A stretch of DNA of 64,000 nt from CAVQXR01 sp046330455. GTDB taxonomy: Bacteria; Actinomycetota; Thermoleophilia; Gaiellales; Gaiellaceae. The notes below the pieces were generated by a model. It was not told the DNA's origin, did not search any database, and worked only from the letters and a program-made list of their open reading frames with translations. A program made the translations under genes and the position numbers. Location of the stretch: NCBI GenBank assembly GCA_046330455.1, contig JAXLSU010000003.1:255519-319518 (forward strand), read 5' to 3'. This document shows positions 16,479 through 25,281 of this stretch, in pieces. Positions within the stretch are counted from its first letter, which is position 1. Every line of letters begins with the position of its first letter.

Positions 16479-17601
16479 GAGCTTCCTCTCCTTCCAGCCT
16501 CCCGCGGTGGGCGAGGAAGAGATCGAGGCCGTCGCCGAGGCGCTGCGCTCGGGCTGGCTGACGAGCGGTCCTCGGGCGGCGGAGCTCGAACGGAGGTTCG
16601 CCGAGCACACGGGCGCGAAGCACGCACTTGCCGTCTCGTCGGGCACGGCGGCGATGCACCTCTGCCTCGCCGCGGCCGGGATCGGGCCCGGAGACGAGGT
16701 GCTCACGAGCCCGATCACGTGGCCCGCGACGGCGAACGTCGTCGTCCACGTGGGAGCCCGCCCCGTGTTCGTCGACGTTCGCGACTCTGACCTCACGATC
16801 GATCCGTCGCTGATCGCGCCCGCGGCCACGGGCCGTACCCGGGCGGTCATGCCCGTCGATCTCGCGGGCCAGGCCTGCGACCTCGACCCGATCATGGAGC
16901 TCGCCCGGGAGCACGGGTGGCTCGTCGTCGAGGACGCGGCGCACGCCGTCGAGACGAGGTACCGGGGGCGGAAGGTCGGCGCGATCGCGGACGCCACCTG
17001 CTTCTCGCTCTACGCCACGAAGAACGTCGCCGCGGGCGAGGGCGGGATGATCACCACGGACCGGGACGAGCTCGCGGATGAGATCCGCGAGCTCCGCCTC
17101 ATGCGCCGGGGCCACGGATCGCTGTACGACATTCGCCACGCGGGCTTCAAGGCGAACCTCGCGGACGTCAACGCGGCGATCGCCATCGTCCAGCTCGACA
17201 AGCTCGAGGCGCACCGGGAGATCCGGCTCCGCCAGGTTGCGGCCTACGACGCTGCGGTCGCCGGTCTCGAGGGCATCACGACGCTCGCCGGCGACCCCCG
17301 CGACACCCACGCCCACCACCTGTACGTGATCCGTGTCGAGCCGGCGCTCGCCGGCGGCACGCGCGACGACTACCAGCGCCTGCTCGGCGAGGAGAACATC
17401 GGGACGAGCATCCACTTCCTCCCCGTTCACCGGCTCACCTACTACCGGGAGCGGTTCCCCGACCAGCCGGCCCTACCGGTCGCCGAGCGGGCCGGGTCAG
17501 AGGTGCTTTCGCTGCCCCTTTCGCCGGCACACGGCGAGACGGACATCCAGGATGCGATCGATGCGCTCGTCCGCGTCCACGACCGGCTCACGGCTCGATG
17601 A
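16453..17601 (+). CDS. DegT/DnrJ/EryC1/StrS aminotransferase
   Basis: A 382-residue PLP-dependent sugar aminotransferase. It contains LRSGWLTSGPRAAELE, SSGTAAMHLCLAAAGIGPGDEV, VEDAAHAVE and FSLYATKNVAAGEGGM, where Lys (about residue 186) forms the Schiff base. Family members aminate keto-sugar nucleotides at C3 or C4. The keto sugar would come from the dehydratase two genes upstream. It overlaps the ATP-grasp gene by 26 bases and the next gene by 4, so all are in one operon. The resulting amino sugar is a likely acceptor for an ATP-grasp ligase. Confidence 0.87.
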   Translation: MSRPLSKRESFLSFQPPAVGEEEIEAVAEALRSGWLTSGPRAAELERRFAEHTGAKHALAVSSGTAAMHLCLAAAGIGPGDEVLTSPITWPATANVVVHVGARPVFVDVRDSDLTIDPSLIAPAATGRTRAVMPVDLAGQACDLDPIMELAREHGWLVVEDAAHAVETRYRGRKVGAIADATCFSLYATKNVAAGEGGMITTDRDELADEIRELRLMRRGHGSLYDIRHAGFKANLADVNAAIAIVQLDKLEAHREIRLRQVAAYDAAVAGLEGITTLAGDPRDTHAHHLYVIRVEPALAGGTRDDYQRLLGEENIGTSIHFLPVHRLTYYRERFPDQPALPVAERAGSEVLSLPLSPAHGETDIQDAIDALVRVHDRLTAR

Positions 17602-18581
17602 GACGGATCCCGCGGCGCGTGCGGATCGCGCTCAACGTCGCGATCTCGGCCGCCGTGATCGCCTACCTCGTCTGGCAGATCGACATCGGCCAGACGATCG
17701 ACGTGATCGCCGACACGAACGTCGTCTACCTCGCGCTTGCGACGCTCGTCTTCTTCGCATCGACGTGGGGCATGGCCTGGCGCTGGCAGCTCCTGCTCGC
17801 CGCGCGCGGCGTCCACGAGCCGATGTCCTGGCTGACGAGCATGTACTTCATCGGGTACGCGGCGACGCAGGTGCTGCCGACCGGGATCGGCGGCGACGCC
17901 GTCCGCATCGTCGAGCATTCGCGCCGCAGGCCCGGGCAGGGCGGCGAGGTCGCGGCGGCGGTGCTGCTCGAGCGGGTGATCGGGGCGGCCGGCGTGCTCG
18001 TGATGGTGGGGATCGGGCTCATCGCCGCGATCGGACGCTACGACGACATCCGCTTCCTCGTCACCGTCGAGCTCGTCTCGATCGTGCTGGTCGGTGCCGG
18101 TCTCTTCCTGCTCTTCTCGACGACGGCCCGCCGGCACCTGCGGTTCATGGGGCCGCTGACCGCGAAGCTCCGCGTCGAGCGCCATGCGCGTGCGCTCTAC
18201 GAGGCGATGCACGCCTACCGGCAGCATCCACGCGAGGTTCTCGTCGTCCTCGTCGTCTCCGTCGTCCTCCAGTTCGTCCGGATCATCTCGATCTGGCTCT
18301 GCGGCCTCGCCGTCGGCATCGACCTCTCGCTGCTTCCGTACGTGATCCTCGGCCCGCTCCTGTTCCTCGCGATGATGGTGCCGTTCACGATCAACGGGCT
18401 CGGCGTGCGCGAGGCGTTCTTCGTCGCGTTCCTCGGCCGGTTCGGCGTCGACCCGGACACCGCGTTCGCTGCCGGGTTCCTGTTCTACGCGGTGACGATC
18501 GCCGCCGCCGTGCCCGGCGCCGTCCTGCTGCTCTGGCGCAGCACCCGGCCGGCCGTCGTGGGCCCCCGGACAGAGGCGTGA
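17598..18581 (+). CDS. Flippase-like membrane protein (UPF0104/LPG synthase TM domain)
   Basis: A 327-residue integral membrane protein with about eight helices. It has the family patterns YFIGYAATQVLPTGIGGDAVR (about residues 88-108) and MVPFTINGLGVREAFFVAFLG (about 254-274). The same fold forms the membrane part of lysyl-phosphatidylglycerol synthases, but no soluble transferase domain follows here. Stand-alone members are frequent in glycan clusters and are thought to move or protect lipid-linked intermediates. It overlaps the aminotransferase by 4 bases and is followed by a long inverted repeat. Confidence 0.8.
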   Translation: MRRIPRRVRIALNVAISAAVIAYLVWQIDIGQTIDVIADTNVVYLALATLVFFASTWGMAWRWQLLLAARGVHEPMSWLTSMYFIGYAATQVLPTGIGGDAVRIVEHSRRRPGQGGEVAAAVLLERVIGAAGVLVMVGIGLIAAIGRYDDIRFLVTVELVSIVLVGAGLFLLFSTTARRHLRFMGPLTAKLRVERHARALYEAMHAYRQHPREVLVVLVVSVVLQFVRIISIWLCGLAVGIDLSLLPYVILGPLLFLAMMVPFTINGLGVREAFFVAFLGRFGVDPDTAFAAGFLFYAVTIAAAVPGAVLLLWRSTRPAVVGPRTEA

Positions 18582-18585
18582 GAGC

Positions 18586-18657
18586 GCTTGTGTTTCAAGC
18601 CACGATCTTGAATCTCGGGTGTGACCGCGATCTCTGCATGTGGCTTGAAACACAAGC
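18586..18657. repeat. 72-bp element with perfect 18-bp terminal inverted repeats
   Basis: GCTTGTGTTTCAAGCCAC (18586-18603) is repeated in perfect reverse complement at 18640-18657, with 36 bases between. It begins 4 bases after one gene stops and ends 3 bases before the next starts, inside the polysaccharide operon. The arms are much less GC-rich than the surroundings. There is no T-tract, so it does not look like a simple terminator. Confidence 0.75.
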
Positions 18658-18660
18658 CCC

Positions 18661-19563
18661 ATGAGCCGACCGGTGGCGGACGTATCCGTGATCGTCGTGT
18701 GCCTGAACGGGCTCCCCTGGCTCGAGCGCTGCCTTGCGAGCGTCGCCGGGCACGAGACGATCGTCGTCGACCACGGCTCGACCGACGGGTCGGTGGAGCT
18801 CGTGCGCCGGTCGTTTCCCGAGGCGAGGCTGATCGAGCAGGGAAACGTCGGGATGGGCGGTGGGAACAACGCCGGCATGCGGATTGCCGGCGGGCGCTAC
18901 TTCCTGCTGCTCAACTCGGATGCGTGGGTCGAGACGGACGGGGTCGAGGAGCTCGTCGCCTTCGCCGACGCCCACCCTCGCGCTGCGGTAGTGGGCCCGC
19001 GCCTGCGCAATCCCGACGGCACCCTCCAGCGCTCCGTCCGGGGCTTCCCGACCGTGTGGCGCCTCGCGACCGAGTACTTCTTCCTGCGCAAGCTCGCGCC
19101 ACGCTCGCGCGCCCTGAACGCGCTCTACGGAGCCGGCTTCGACCACGAGTCGCCGCGCGAGGTGGACTGGGTTTCCGGCGCCTGCCTGCTCGTCCGGCGT
19201 GAGGCCGCCGACCTGGTCGGTCTCTTCGACGAGGATTACTTCATGTTCAGCGAGGAGACGGACTGGTGCTACCGGTTCCACGAGGCCGGCTGGACAGTGA
19301 TGTTCGAACCGGGTGCCGAGGTCGTCCACGTGGGCGGAGCAACCCACGGCGGGAGCCTCTACCGCGAGAACCTCCGCGGCCACCTTCGCTTCCTCGCGAA
19401 GCATCGCGGCCTCGCGACGGCCAGGCGGGCACGACGGATGCTGCTCGTGGCCCTGCGGCTGCGAGGGCTCCTGTTCCGGGGCGAGCGCGGCCGGCTCTAC
19501 CGCGACGCCGCCGGGTGGCTCCGCTCGGGCTCGGTCGAGACGCTCCTGGAGACGCGTCCGTGA
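18661..19563 (+). CDS. Glycosyltransferase family 2, rhamnosyltransferase-like
   Basis: A 300-residue soluble GT-A enzyme. It has VSVIVVCLNGLPWLERCLAS near the start, VVDHGSTDGS (first aspartates), FLLLNSDAWVE (DxD equivalent) and WVSGACLLVRRE followed by GLFDEDYFMFSEETDWCYR. This last stretch is characteristic of WbbL-like rhamnosyl and related transferases. It should extend the lipid-linked repeat in the cytoplasm. Its stop overlaps the next start (GTGA at 19560). It starts 3 bases after the 72-bp inverted-repeat element. Confidence 0.85.
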   Translation: MSRPVADVSVIVVCLNGLPWLERCLASVAGHETIVVDHGSTDGSVELVRRSFPEARLIEQGNVGMGGGNNAGMRIAGGRYFLLLNSDAWVETDGVEELVAFADAHPRAAVVGPRLRNPDGTLQRSVRGFPTVWRLATEYFFLRKLAPRSRALNALYGAGFDHESPREVDWVSGACLLVRREAADLVGLFDEDYFMFSEETDWCYRFHEAGWTVMFEPGAEVVHVGGATHGGSLYRENLRGHLRFLAKHRGLATARRARRMLLVALRLRGLLFRGERGRLYRDAAGWLRSGSVETLLETRP

Positions 19564-20753
19564 GCGGGCCGGCGATGGCCGCTGCCGCGGGCTCGCTCGA
19601 GCAACTGGGACGCCGCCTGTCACGTTCGCCGAGGAGGCCGGCCGTCGTGATGAACGCCGGCTGGGTGAACGGCCTCGCGGCGGTCAGGTCGCTCGGAAGA
19701 GCGGGAATCCCGGTCGTGGCGGTCGACTGGAGCGCGTCCGGCCTCGGGCGGAGGTCACGGTATGCGGAGGCTCTCGTCTGCCCGAACCCGGACGATGACG
19801 AGCCGGGCTTCACGGCGCTTCTCGCCGCGCTCGGCGACACGCTCGGGGGCGGGGTTCCCGTCTTCCCCACGCACGACCCCGACCTGAACGCGATCGCACG
19901 AAACGCCTCGGCGCTCGGCGGTCGCTACCTCAACCCGTTTCCGGCGTGGAGCCTGCTCGAGCGGATCCAGGAGAAGCGGTTCCAGCTCGAGCAGGCTGCA
20001 GCCGCCGGAGTGCCCGTGCCGCAGACCGCGTACCCGAGATCGGTGGAGGAGGCCGTGCGGGCGGCGGACACGATCGGCTACCCGGTGCTCGTGAAGCCGT
20101 CGCGGCCGGCCGAGTTCAGGCGTCGCTTCCGCAGGCAGGCGCTTCGCTGCGACACCCGGGCCGAGCTCGAGCGGGTGTTCGGCGAGGCGGCGGAGCTGAC
20201 GCCGATGGTCCAGGAGCTCGTTCCGGGCGGTGACGGCGAGCTGTACACGCTCGGCAGCTACGTCGCGGCCGACGGTGAGCCGCTCGGCCTGTTCTGCGGA
20301 CGCAAGCTGCGCCAGTTCCCCCCCGGCGTCGGAACGTGCCGGGTCGGGGAGGCCGTCTGGGTGGACGAGGTCGTCGACCAGGGCCTGCGGTTCCTCGCGG
20401 CGCTCGGGTTCATGGGTATCTCGCAGGTCGAGTTCAAGCGCGACCCGCGCGACGGGCGTTTCAAGCTGATGGAGATCAACCCTCGCCTGTGGCAGTGGCA
20501 CGGGCTCGCAGCGGCGTGCGGCGTCGACCTGCCGCTGATCGCCTACCGGGACCTGACCGGTGACAGGCCGCGGCCGGTCCGGATGCGGGGAGCGGGCACG
20601 CGCTGGGCGATCTCGCTGCTCGCCGGCGAGGGGCCCGCGTTCCAGCGCCCGCCGTATGCCGACGCGGTGTTCGCACTCGACGACCCGCTCCCGGGCCTCG
20701 TGCAGGCCTCGCGCGTGTTGCGTGCGGCGTTCGCGGGCAGGGGACGCGCATGA
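19560..20753 (+). CDS. ATP-grasp ligase, COG3919-like (third of four)
   Basis: A 397-residue ATP-grasp protein. The preATP domain has AVVMNAGWVNGLAAVRSLG near residue 28. The grasp fold has YPVLVKPSRPAEFRRRF, MVQELVPGGDGELYTLGSYV and KLMEINPRLWQWHGLA, the last holding the metal-binding Glu and Asn. This matches the predicted carboligase group COG3919, related to D-aspartate ligase. GTG 19560 overlaps the previous stop, and its own end overlaps the next gene (ATGA at 20750). It sits directly before a polysaccharide deacetylase, an arrangement that would free an amine and then acylate it, which is inference. Confidence 0.8.
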   Translation: MSGPAMAAAAGSLEQLGRRLSRSPRRPAVVMNAGWVNGLAAVRSLGRAGIPVVAVDWSASGLGRRSRYAEALVCPNPDDDEPGFTALLAALGDTLGGGVPVFPTHDPDLNAIARNASALGGRYLNPFPAWSLLERIQEKRFQLEQAAAAGVPVPQTAYPRSVEEAVRAADTIGYPVLVKPSRPAEFRRRFRRQALRCDTRAELERVFGEAAELTPMVQELVPGGDGELYTLGSYVAADGEPLGLFCGRKLRQFPPGVGTCRVGEAVWVDEVVDQGLRFLAALGFMGISQVEFKRDPRDGRFKLMEINPRLWQWHGLAAACGVDLPLIAYRDLTGDRPRPVRMRGAGTRWAISLLAGEGPAFQRPPYADAVFALDDPLPGLVQASRVLRAAFAGRGRA

Positions 20754-21952
20754 TTCCGGCCGAGGTCGAGCGGCGGGCGCGGTGGGTGCTCGATACCCTC
20801 GGCGCCCGGGACCTCGGGCTCGGCGACGACGTCCCGTACGTCGAGGCGGCGTGGGAGCAGGTCGAACGGGGAGAGCGACCCGCCGGCGACGACCTCGCCG
20901 AGGCGTTCTTCCACCTGGCCCGGATCGAGGAGCTCGGGGCGCCGCTCGACCGGCACGGGCGCTTCTCAGCCTCGGAATCCTGCCTCGATCCGCTCGATCC
21001 ACCGCTCGAGCGGCTGCGGGCGAGGCTCGGGCTCGACCCGCCCCGGTGGCACGGAGCACGCTTCGCCGTCGCGCTCACCCACGACGTCGATACGCCCTGG
21101 CGCTGGACCGGGATCGGCCTGCGCGGGGCCGCGGCACGGCTGCGTGACCACGCACGCGCCGGGAGGATGCAGCCGGCGCTCAGGGAGGCCCGCGGGCTGG
21201 CCGGGGTGCCGATGCACCGGCTCCGGGGGACCGATCCGAACTGGCGGTTCGACCGGCTGCTGCGGATCACCCGCGCCCGGGGCTCCTCGCAGACGTTCTT
21301 CCTGATGGCGGGCCACCGCCACCCTGCCGACGGCGCAGCTCCCGCAGCGTACGAGCGCCTGCGCCCGCGCCTCGTCGAGACGCTTCTCGAGGGGGGTGCC
21401 GAGATCGGCCTGCACGGAAGCTATACGGCGGCGGACGACCTGGCCGTTCTCGCCGATGAGAAGCGGCGGCTGGAGGCGCTCGCCGGTCCGGTCGGCGGGC
21501 ACCGGTTCCACTACCTCCGCGTCGATCCGCACCGGAACCTGCCGTGGCTCGCTGCGGCCGGGCTCGCGTACGACACGACGCTCGGGTTCGCCGACCGGCC
21601 CGGGTTCAGGGCGGGGATCGCGCAGCCCTTCCGGCCGTGGGACCACGACGCCGGCCGGCCGCTCGACCTCGTCGAGATCCCCCTCGCCCTGATGGACGTG
21701 ACCCTGGCCGAAGAGCGCTACCTCGGCCTCTCGGCCCGCGCGGCCGAGCGTCACGTTCTCGGGCTCGTCTCGTACGCGGCCGCCCACGGCGGCGGCTTCT
21801 CGGTGCTCTGGCACAACGACCGGTTCGACCCGACCACGTCGCGCGGTTGGGACCGCCTCTACCTGCGCCTGATCGACGCCGTCCGTGCCGCAGGCGGCGT
21901 GTGCCTCTCCGCCGGAGAGCTCGCCGAGGAGGCGCGTACGTGGCTTCCGTGA
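20750..21952 (+). CDS. Polysaccharide deacetylase-family protein
   Basis: A 400-residue NodB-like protein of the longer, polysaccharide-cluster type. The metal-binding motif FAVALTHDVDTPWRW (about residue 105) supplies the two aspartates, EIGLHGSYTAADD (about residue 225) gives the His, and HRFHYLRVDPHRNLPWL is the conserved region after it. It has no signal peptide, so it probably works in the cytoplasm on a precursor. The N-terminal 100 residues are outside the catalytic fold. It is coupled by 4-base overlaps to the ATP-grasp gene before and the membrane protein after. Confidence 0.8.
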   Translation: MIPAEVERRARWVLDTLGARDLGLGDDVPYVEAAWEQVERGERPAGDDLAEAFFHLARIEELGAPLDRHGRFSASESCLDPLDPPLERLRARLGLDPPRWHGARFAVALTHDVDTPWRWTGIGLRGAAARLRDHARAGRMQPALREARGLAGVPMHRLRGTDPNWRFDRLLRITRARGSSQTFFLMAGHRHPADGAAPAAYERLRPRLVETLLEGGAEIGLHGSYTAADDLAVLADEKRRLEALAGPVGGHRFHYLRVDPHRNLPWLAAAGLAYDTTLGFADRPGFRAGIAQPFRPWDHDAGRPLDLVEIPLALMDVTLAEERYLGLSARAAERHVLGLVSYAAAHGGGFSVLWHNDRFDPTTSRGWDRLYLRLIDAVRAAGGVCLSAGELAEEARTWLP

Positions 21953-24027
21953 GCCTTCGCCTCGCTTCAGCCGCCGGGCTGCCGGGGATCTCGCCGGCAT
22001 TCCTGACGACGGTGCTGGCGGCACCGGTCGCGCTCGCGGTCGGGCGCGTGCTCCCCGCCGAGGGCGGAGGGCTCGCCCTCCGCCTCGCCGCTGCGGCTCT
22101 GCTCGTGCTCGTGATCCCGGGCTGGCTGTTCGTCTGTGCGCTCGGCCGCCCGACCCGCCCAGGGCTCGCGCTCGCGGCGTCGCTCGTCTGGAGTCTCGCG
22201 ATGTGCTTTCTGGCTTACGCGCTCACGTTCGCCGCCGGCGCCTCGCTCCCGCTCGCGATCGCGGCCCTCGCGATCCTCTCCGGAGGTGCCCTGCTCGCCG
22301 CGCTGCGCGCGGTCCCGGCGGGGTTTCAGAGGGACGACCTCCGTGCTGTCGCCTGGCTCGTCCTGCTCGGCGTCGCCCTGTGCGGGCTCGTCTGGTGGAG
22401 CGCCGTCTCCGTCACGGGCGACGAGCTGTATCAGCTCGCGCGCGTCCGCAAGCTCGACGAGGTCCCGGCGCTGTTCGGAGTCTCCGCCGTGAGCGAGCTC
22501 CGCGGCGGCGGCCCGGGTCCTGCGTCGGCGTTCCCGCTCTGGGAGGGTGTTCTCGCCCTGATCGGCAGGCTCGCCGGTGTCGACGCCTCGCTCGTCGTGC
22601 AGCACGTCGGCGGGGTGCTCGTGCCGCTGGCCGTCGTCCTCTCGTTCGCGGCCGGGCGTGAGCTGTTCGGCCGGGTCGCGGCCGGAATCGCGACCGCGGT
22701 CGCCCAGCTCGTAGTCGTGGCGCTCCCGCTCGGAGGCATCGGTGCGCTCGCCCAGCTCGCGGGCTCGGCGACCGCGTCGCGGCTCCTGATCGTCCCGGCA
22801 CTCCTCGCGCTCGCCTTCGCCTGGATCGCCGACCGGCGCTGGCTGTGGCTTGCAACGGCGGGCGTGGGAGGCCTTGCGCTCGCGGCAGTCCGGCCCTCGC
22901 ATCTCGTGTTCCTAGTGCTCGGCCTGGTCGGTTTCGCGCTCGTCAGGCTGCTCGGCGGTGCGCGGGGGAGAGCGGATGCAGGCCTCGTCGGGCTCCTGCT
23001 GGCCGCGCTCGTCGTGGCGGGTGGGCTGTTCTTCGCCTGGCTGTGGCCGTTTGCGAGCGATGCCAACGCGTTTCTCCCGACGGCTCCGTATCGCGCCGCC
23101 GCCGCCGCGCTCCATGACGACGTGCTCGTGCGCGTGGGGGACTTCTTCTCGCTCGAAGCCGGCGCGCTCGCCGGCGGCGGAGCCGGGGTCGTCGCGGGGC
23201 TCGCCGCCACGGTGGCGGCAGTCTTCGGCGTTCGCCGACGCTGGGGCGCCTTCGTCGTCGGCTCGACCCTCGCGCTGCTGGCGACCGCGCTCGTGCCGGT
23301 GCTCTTCTGGCCGCTCTCCGAGCTCGTCACCCTTCCCGAGGCCGCAAGGCTGGCCGTTCTGCTGCCGCTGCCGTTCTCCCTTGCCGGTGCGGCGCTGCTC
23401 GCCGCGACGGCCGGAGCGGTCGGCGTCGCAGCGGCCGCGGGCCTCGGTCTCGGGCTGGCGCTCGCCTTCGGTGCCGGCGACGCGGGCGGCCCCGCCTGGG
23501 CCGTCTGGCTCGCGGTAGCGGGCTGCCTCGTGGCCCTTGCCGCCCGTCGCGATCTCGACACCGATCGGGCCCCGGCCCGGCTCGCCGTGGCCGCGATCGT
23601 CGCCCTCGCCGTTCCGGTGGCCGCGGTCGGCCTCACCGACCTCGAGCAGGACGCCCGTGACCCGCGGGCGCTCCCCGCGCCGCTCGTGGAGCTCGTCCGG
23701 GCGCAGGTGCCCGCGCGGGCGGTCGTGTTCGCCGACCTCGAGGCCGGCTACCGGCTCGCCGCTGCGGCTCCGATCACGATCGTGGCGCAGCCTGCCCGCT
23801 ACGGGACCGCCACCGCGACCGCCGATGTCGCGGGGCGGCGGCGCGACGTGATCGCGTTCTTCCGTGGCGACGGGCTCTCGTATCTCGATCGGGGCGACAT
23901 CCTCAGTCGCTACTCGGCCGGGTGGCTGCTCGTCGACCGCGAGCGGGGGCGCCCCGACTACCCGCGCTTCCTTCCCGCTCCCATCTTCGACGACGGTCGC
24001 TACGCGTTCTACGACCTGCACCGCTGA
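21949..24027 (+). CDS. Large multi-helix membrane protein, possible GT-C-like enzyme
   Basis: A 692-residue protein made almost wholly of hydrophobic helices (about 16-18), with one soluble stretch at the C-terminus (about residues 575-692). A short acidic loop after helix 6 has SVTGDELYQLARVRKL, which could hold the acidic residue typical of GT-C enzymes that use polyprenyl-phosphate sugars. I do not see a firm family motif. GTG 21949 overlaps the previous stop; GTG 21940 is also possible. Position between a deacetylase and glycosyltransferases supports a role in polymer assembly. Confidence 0.65.
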   Translation: MSLRLASAAGLPGISPAFLTTVLAAPVALAVGRVLPAEGGGLALRLAAAALLVLVIPGWLFVCALGRPTRPGLALAASLVWSLAMCFLAYALTFAAGASLPLAIAALAILSGGALLAALRAVPAGFQRDDLRAVAWLVLLGVALCGLVWWSAVSVTGDELYQLARVRKLDEVPALFGVSAVSELRGGGPGPASAFPLWEGVLALIGRLAGVDASLVVQHVGGVLVPLAVVLSFAAGRELFGRVAAGIATAVAQLVVVALPLGGIGALAQLAGSATASRLLIVPALLALAFAWIADRRWLWLATAGVGGLALAAVRPSHLVFLVLGLVGFALVRLLGGARGRADAGLVGLLLAALVVAGGLFFAWLWPFASDANAFLPTAPYRAAAAALHDDVLVRVGDFFSLEAGALAGGGAGVVAGLAATVAAVFGVRRRWGAFVVGSTLALLATALVPVLFWPLSELVTLPEAARLAVLLPLPFSLAGAALLAATAGAVGVAAAAGLGLGLALAFGAGDAGGPAWAVWLAVAGCLVALAARRDLDTDRAPARLAVAAIVALAVPVAAVGLTDLEQDARDPRALPAPLVELVRAQVPARAVVFADLEAGYRLAAAAPITIVAQPARYGTATATADVAGRRRDVIAFFRGDGLSYLDRGDILSRYSAGWLLVDRERGRPDYPRFLPAPIFDDGRYAFYDLHR

Positions 24028-24054
24028 GGTCGTCGCGACAATGGCTGGATCGGC

Positions 24055-25281
24055 ATGAAGCTCCTCGTCGTCTCCCTCTACTGGCCTCCTGCGGGCGGGC
24101 CCGGTGTGCAGCGGCCGCTGAAGCTCTCGGGGCACCTCGCAGCGATGGGGCACGAGGTCCACGTGCTCGCGCCCGACGATCCCAAGTGGCTCCACACAGA
24201 CCGCTCGCAGACGAGCCCGCCCGGCGTGACCGTCCACCGAGCCCGCAACGTGGGCCCGCGGGCGCGACGGCCGGCCGAGGAGCTGCGCCGCGCGCACGGC
24301 CTCGACCGGCTGGTCGTGCGCGCCGAGCTCGCCGCGAGGGCGGCGCTCGTGCCGGATGCGAGCGTGCTGTGGAACGTGACGGCGATCAGGGCGGCGCTCG
24401 GAATCGTGAGGCGCCACGGCATCGACGCGGTGCTGACCACATCGCCGCCGGGCTCGGTCCACCTCGTCGGGCTCGCCGTCAAGCGGCGTACGGGGGTCGC
24501 CTGGATCGCCGACCTCCGCGACTCGCTCGTCTCGCACGCCCACCGGCGGCGTGAGATCCGCGGCGAGGGCCGCCTCGCCGGCCGGGTCGCCCGCGACGCG
24601 AGCGCGATCGCCTGTGCGTCGGCCGCAATCGTCGCCGAGACGGAGCGCCTCTCTCCCTCCGGGCCGGTGCGCCTGATCGGCAACGGCTGCGACTTCGACG
24701 ACTTCGCCGGGCTCCCCTACCTTCGCGGGGCCCGGTTCCGGATCACGCACGCGGGCAGCTTCTTCGGCCGCCGCGACCCGCGACCCTTCCTCGACGCGCT
24801 CGCCGTGGTCGACGGCGTGACCGCCCGCTTCGTGGGGGACTTCCGCAGCCGCGACCGGGAGCACGCAGACCGGCTCGGCCTCGGTGACCGCCTCGAGCTG
24901 GTCTCGTACCTGCCGCACGCCGAGTCGCTCGCGCTCCAGCGCGACTCCGACGCGCTCCTGCTCCTGATCCCGGAGGCGGACGGGCGGGGACGCGGCGTAC
25001 TCTCCGGAAAGGTGTTCGAGTACCTCTCGGCCGGCCGCCCCATCCTCGCCGCCGTCCCACCGGACGGCGAGGCGGCAGCGCTGATCCGCGAGCTCGGCGC
25101 CGGGCTCGTCGTGGCGCCCGACGAGCCCGAGGCGATCGAGGAGGGCCTGCGCGCGCTCGTCGATCGCTGGCGCCGCAACACGCTCGAGCCCGTCACGCTC
25201 GACCCCGCGGCCCGGCGCCGGCTGGATCGCCGGACGCGGGCCGAGGAGCTCGAGGCGCTGCTTCACGAGGTCGTCGGTTGA
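24055..25281 (+). CDS. Glycosyltransferase, GT4 family (WbuB-like)
   Basis: A 408-residue GT-B enzyme. It opens with LLVVSLYWPPAGGPGVQRPL, the glycine-rich loop used by WbuB-type fucosamine and related transferases. The C-terminal domain ends with VLSGKVFEYLSAGRPILAAV, the conserved E-x7 nucleotide-sugar motif (about residue 320). It should add one sugar to the lipid-linked oligosaccharide in the cytoplasm. ATG 24055 follows a 27-base gap. Its stop overlaps the polymerase start (TTGA at 25278). Confidence 0.83.
   Translation: MKLLVVSLYWPPAGGPGVQRPLKLSGHLAAMGHEVHVLAPDDPKWLHTDRSQTSPPGVTVHRARNVGPRARRPAEELRRAHGLDRLVVRAELAARAALVPDASVLWNVTAIRAALGIVRRHGIDAVLTTSPPGSVHLVGLAVKRRTGVAWIADLRDSLVSHAHRRREIRGEGRLAGRVARDASAIACASAAIVAETERLSPSGPVRLIGNGCDFDDFAGLPYLRGARFRITHAGSFFGRRDPRPFLDALAVVDGVTARFVGDFRSRDREHADRLGLGDRLELVSYLPHAESLALQRDSDALLLLIPEADGRGRGVLSGKVFEYLSAGRPILAAVPPDGEAAALIRELGAGLVVAPDEPEAIEEGLRALVDRWRRNTLEPVTLDPAARRRLDRRTRAEELEALLHEVVG

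Noticed and set aside
18586..18657. Inverted repeat as an ordinary rho-independent terminator
   Set aside because: There is no T-tract, the loop is 36 bases, and the flanking genes read in the same direction within one cluster.
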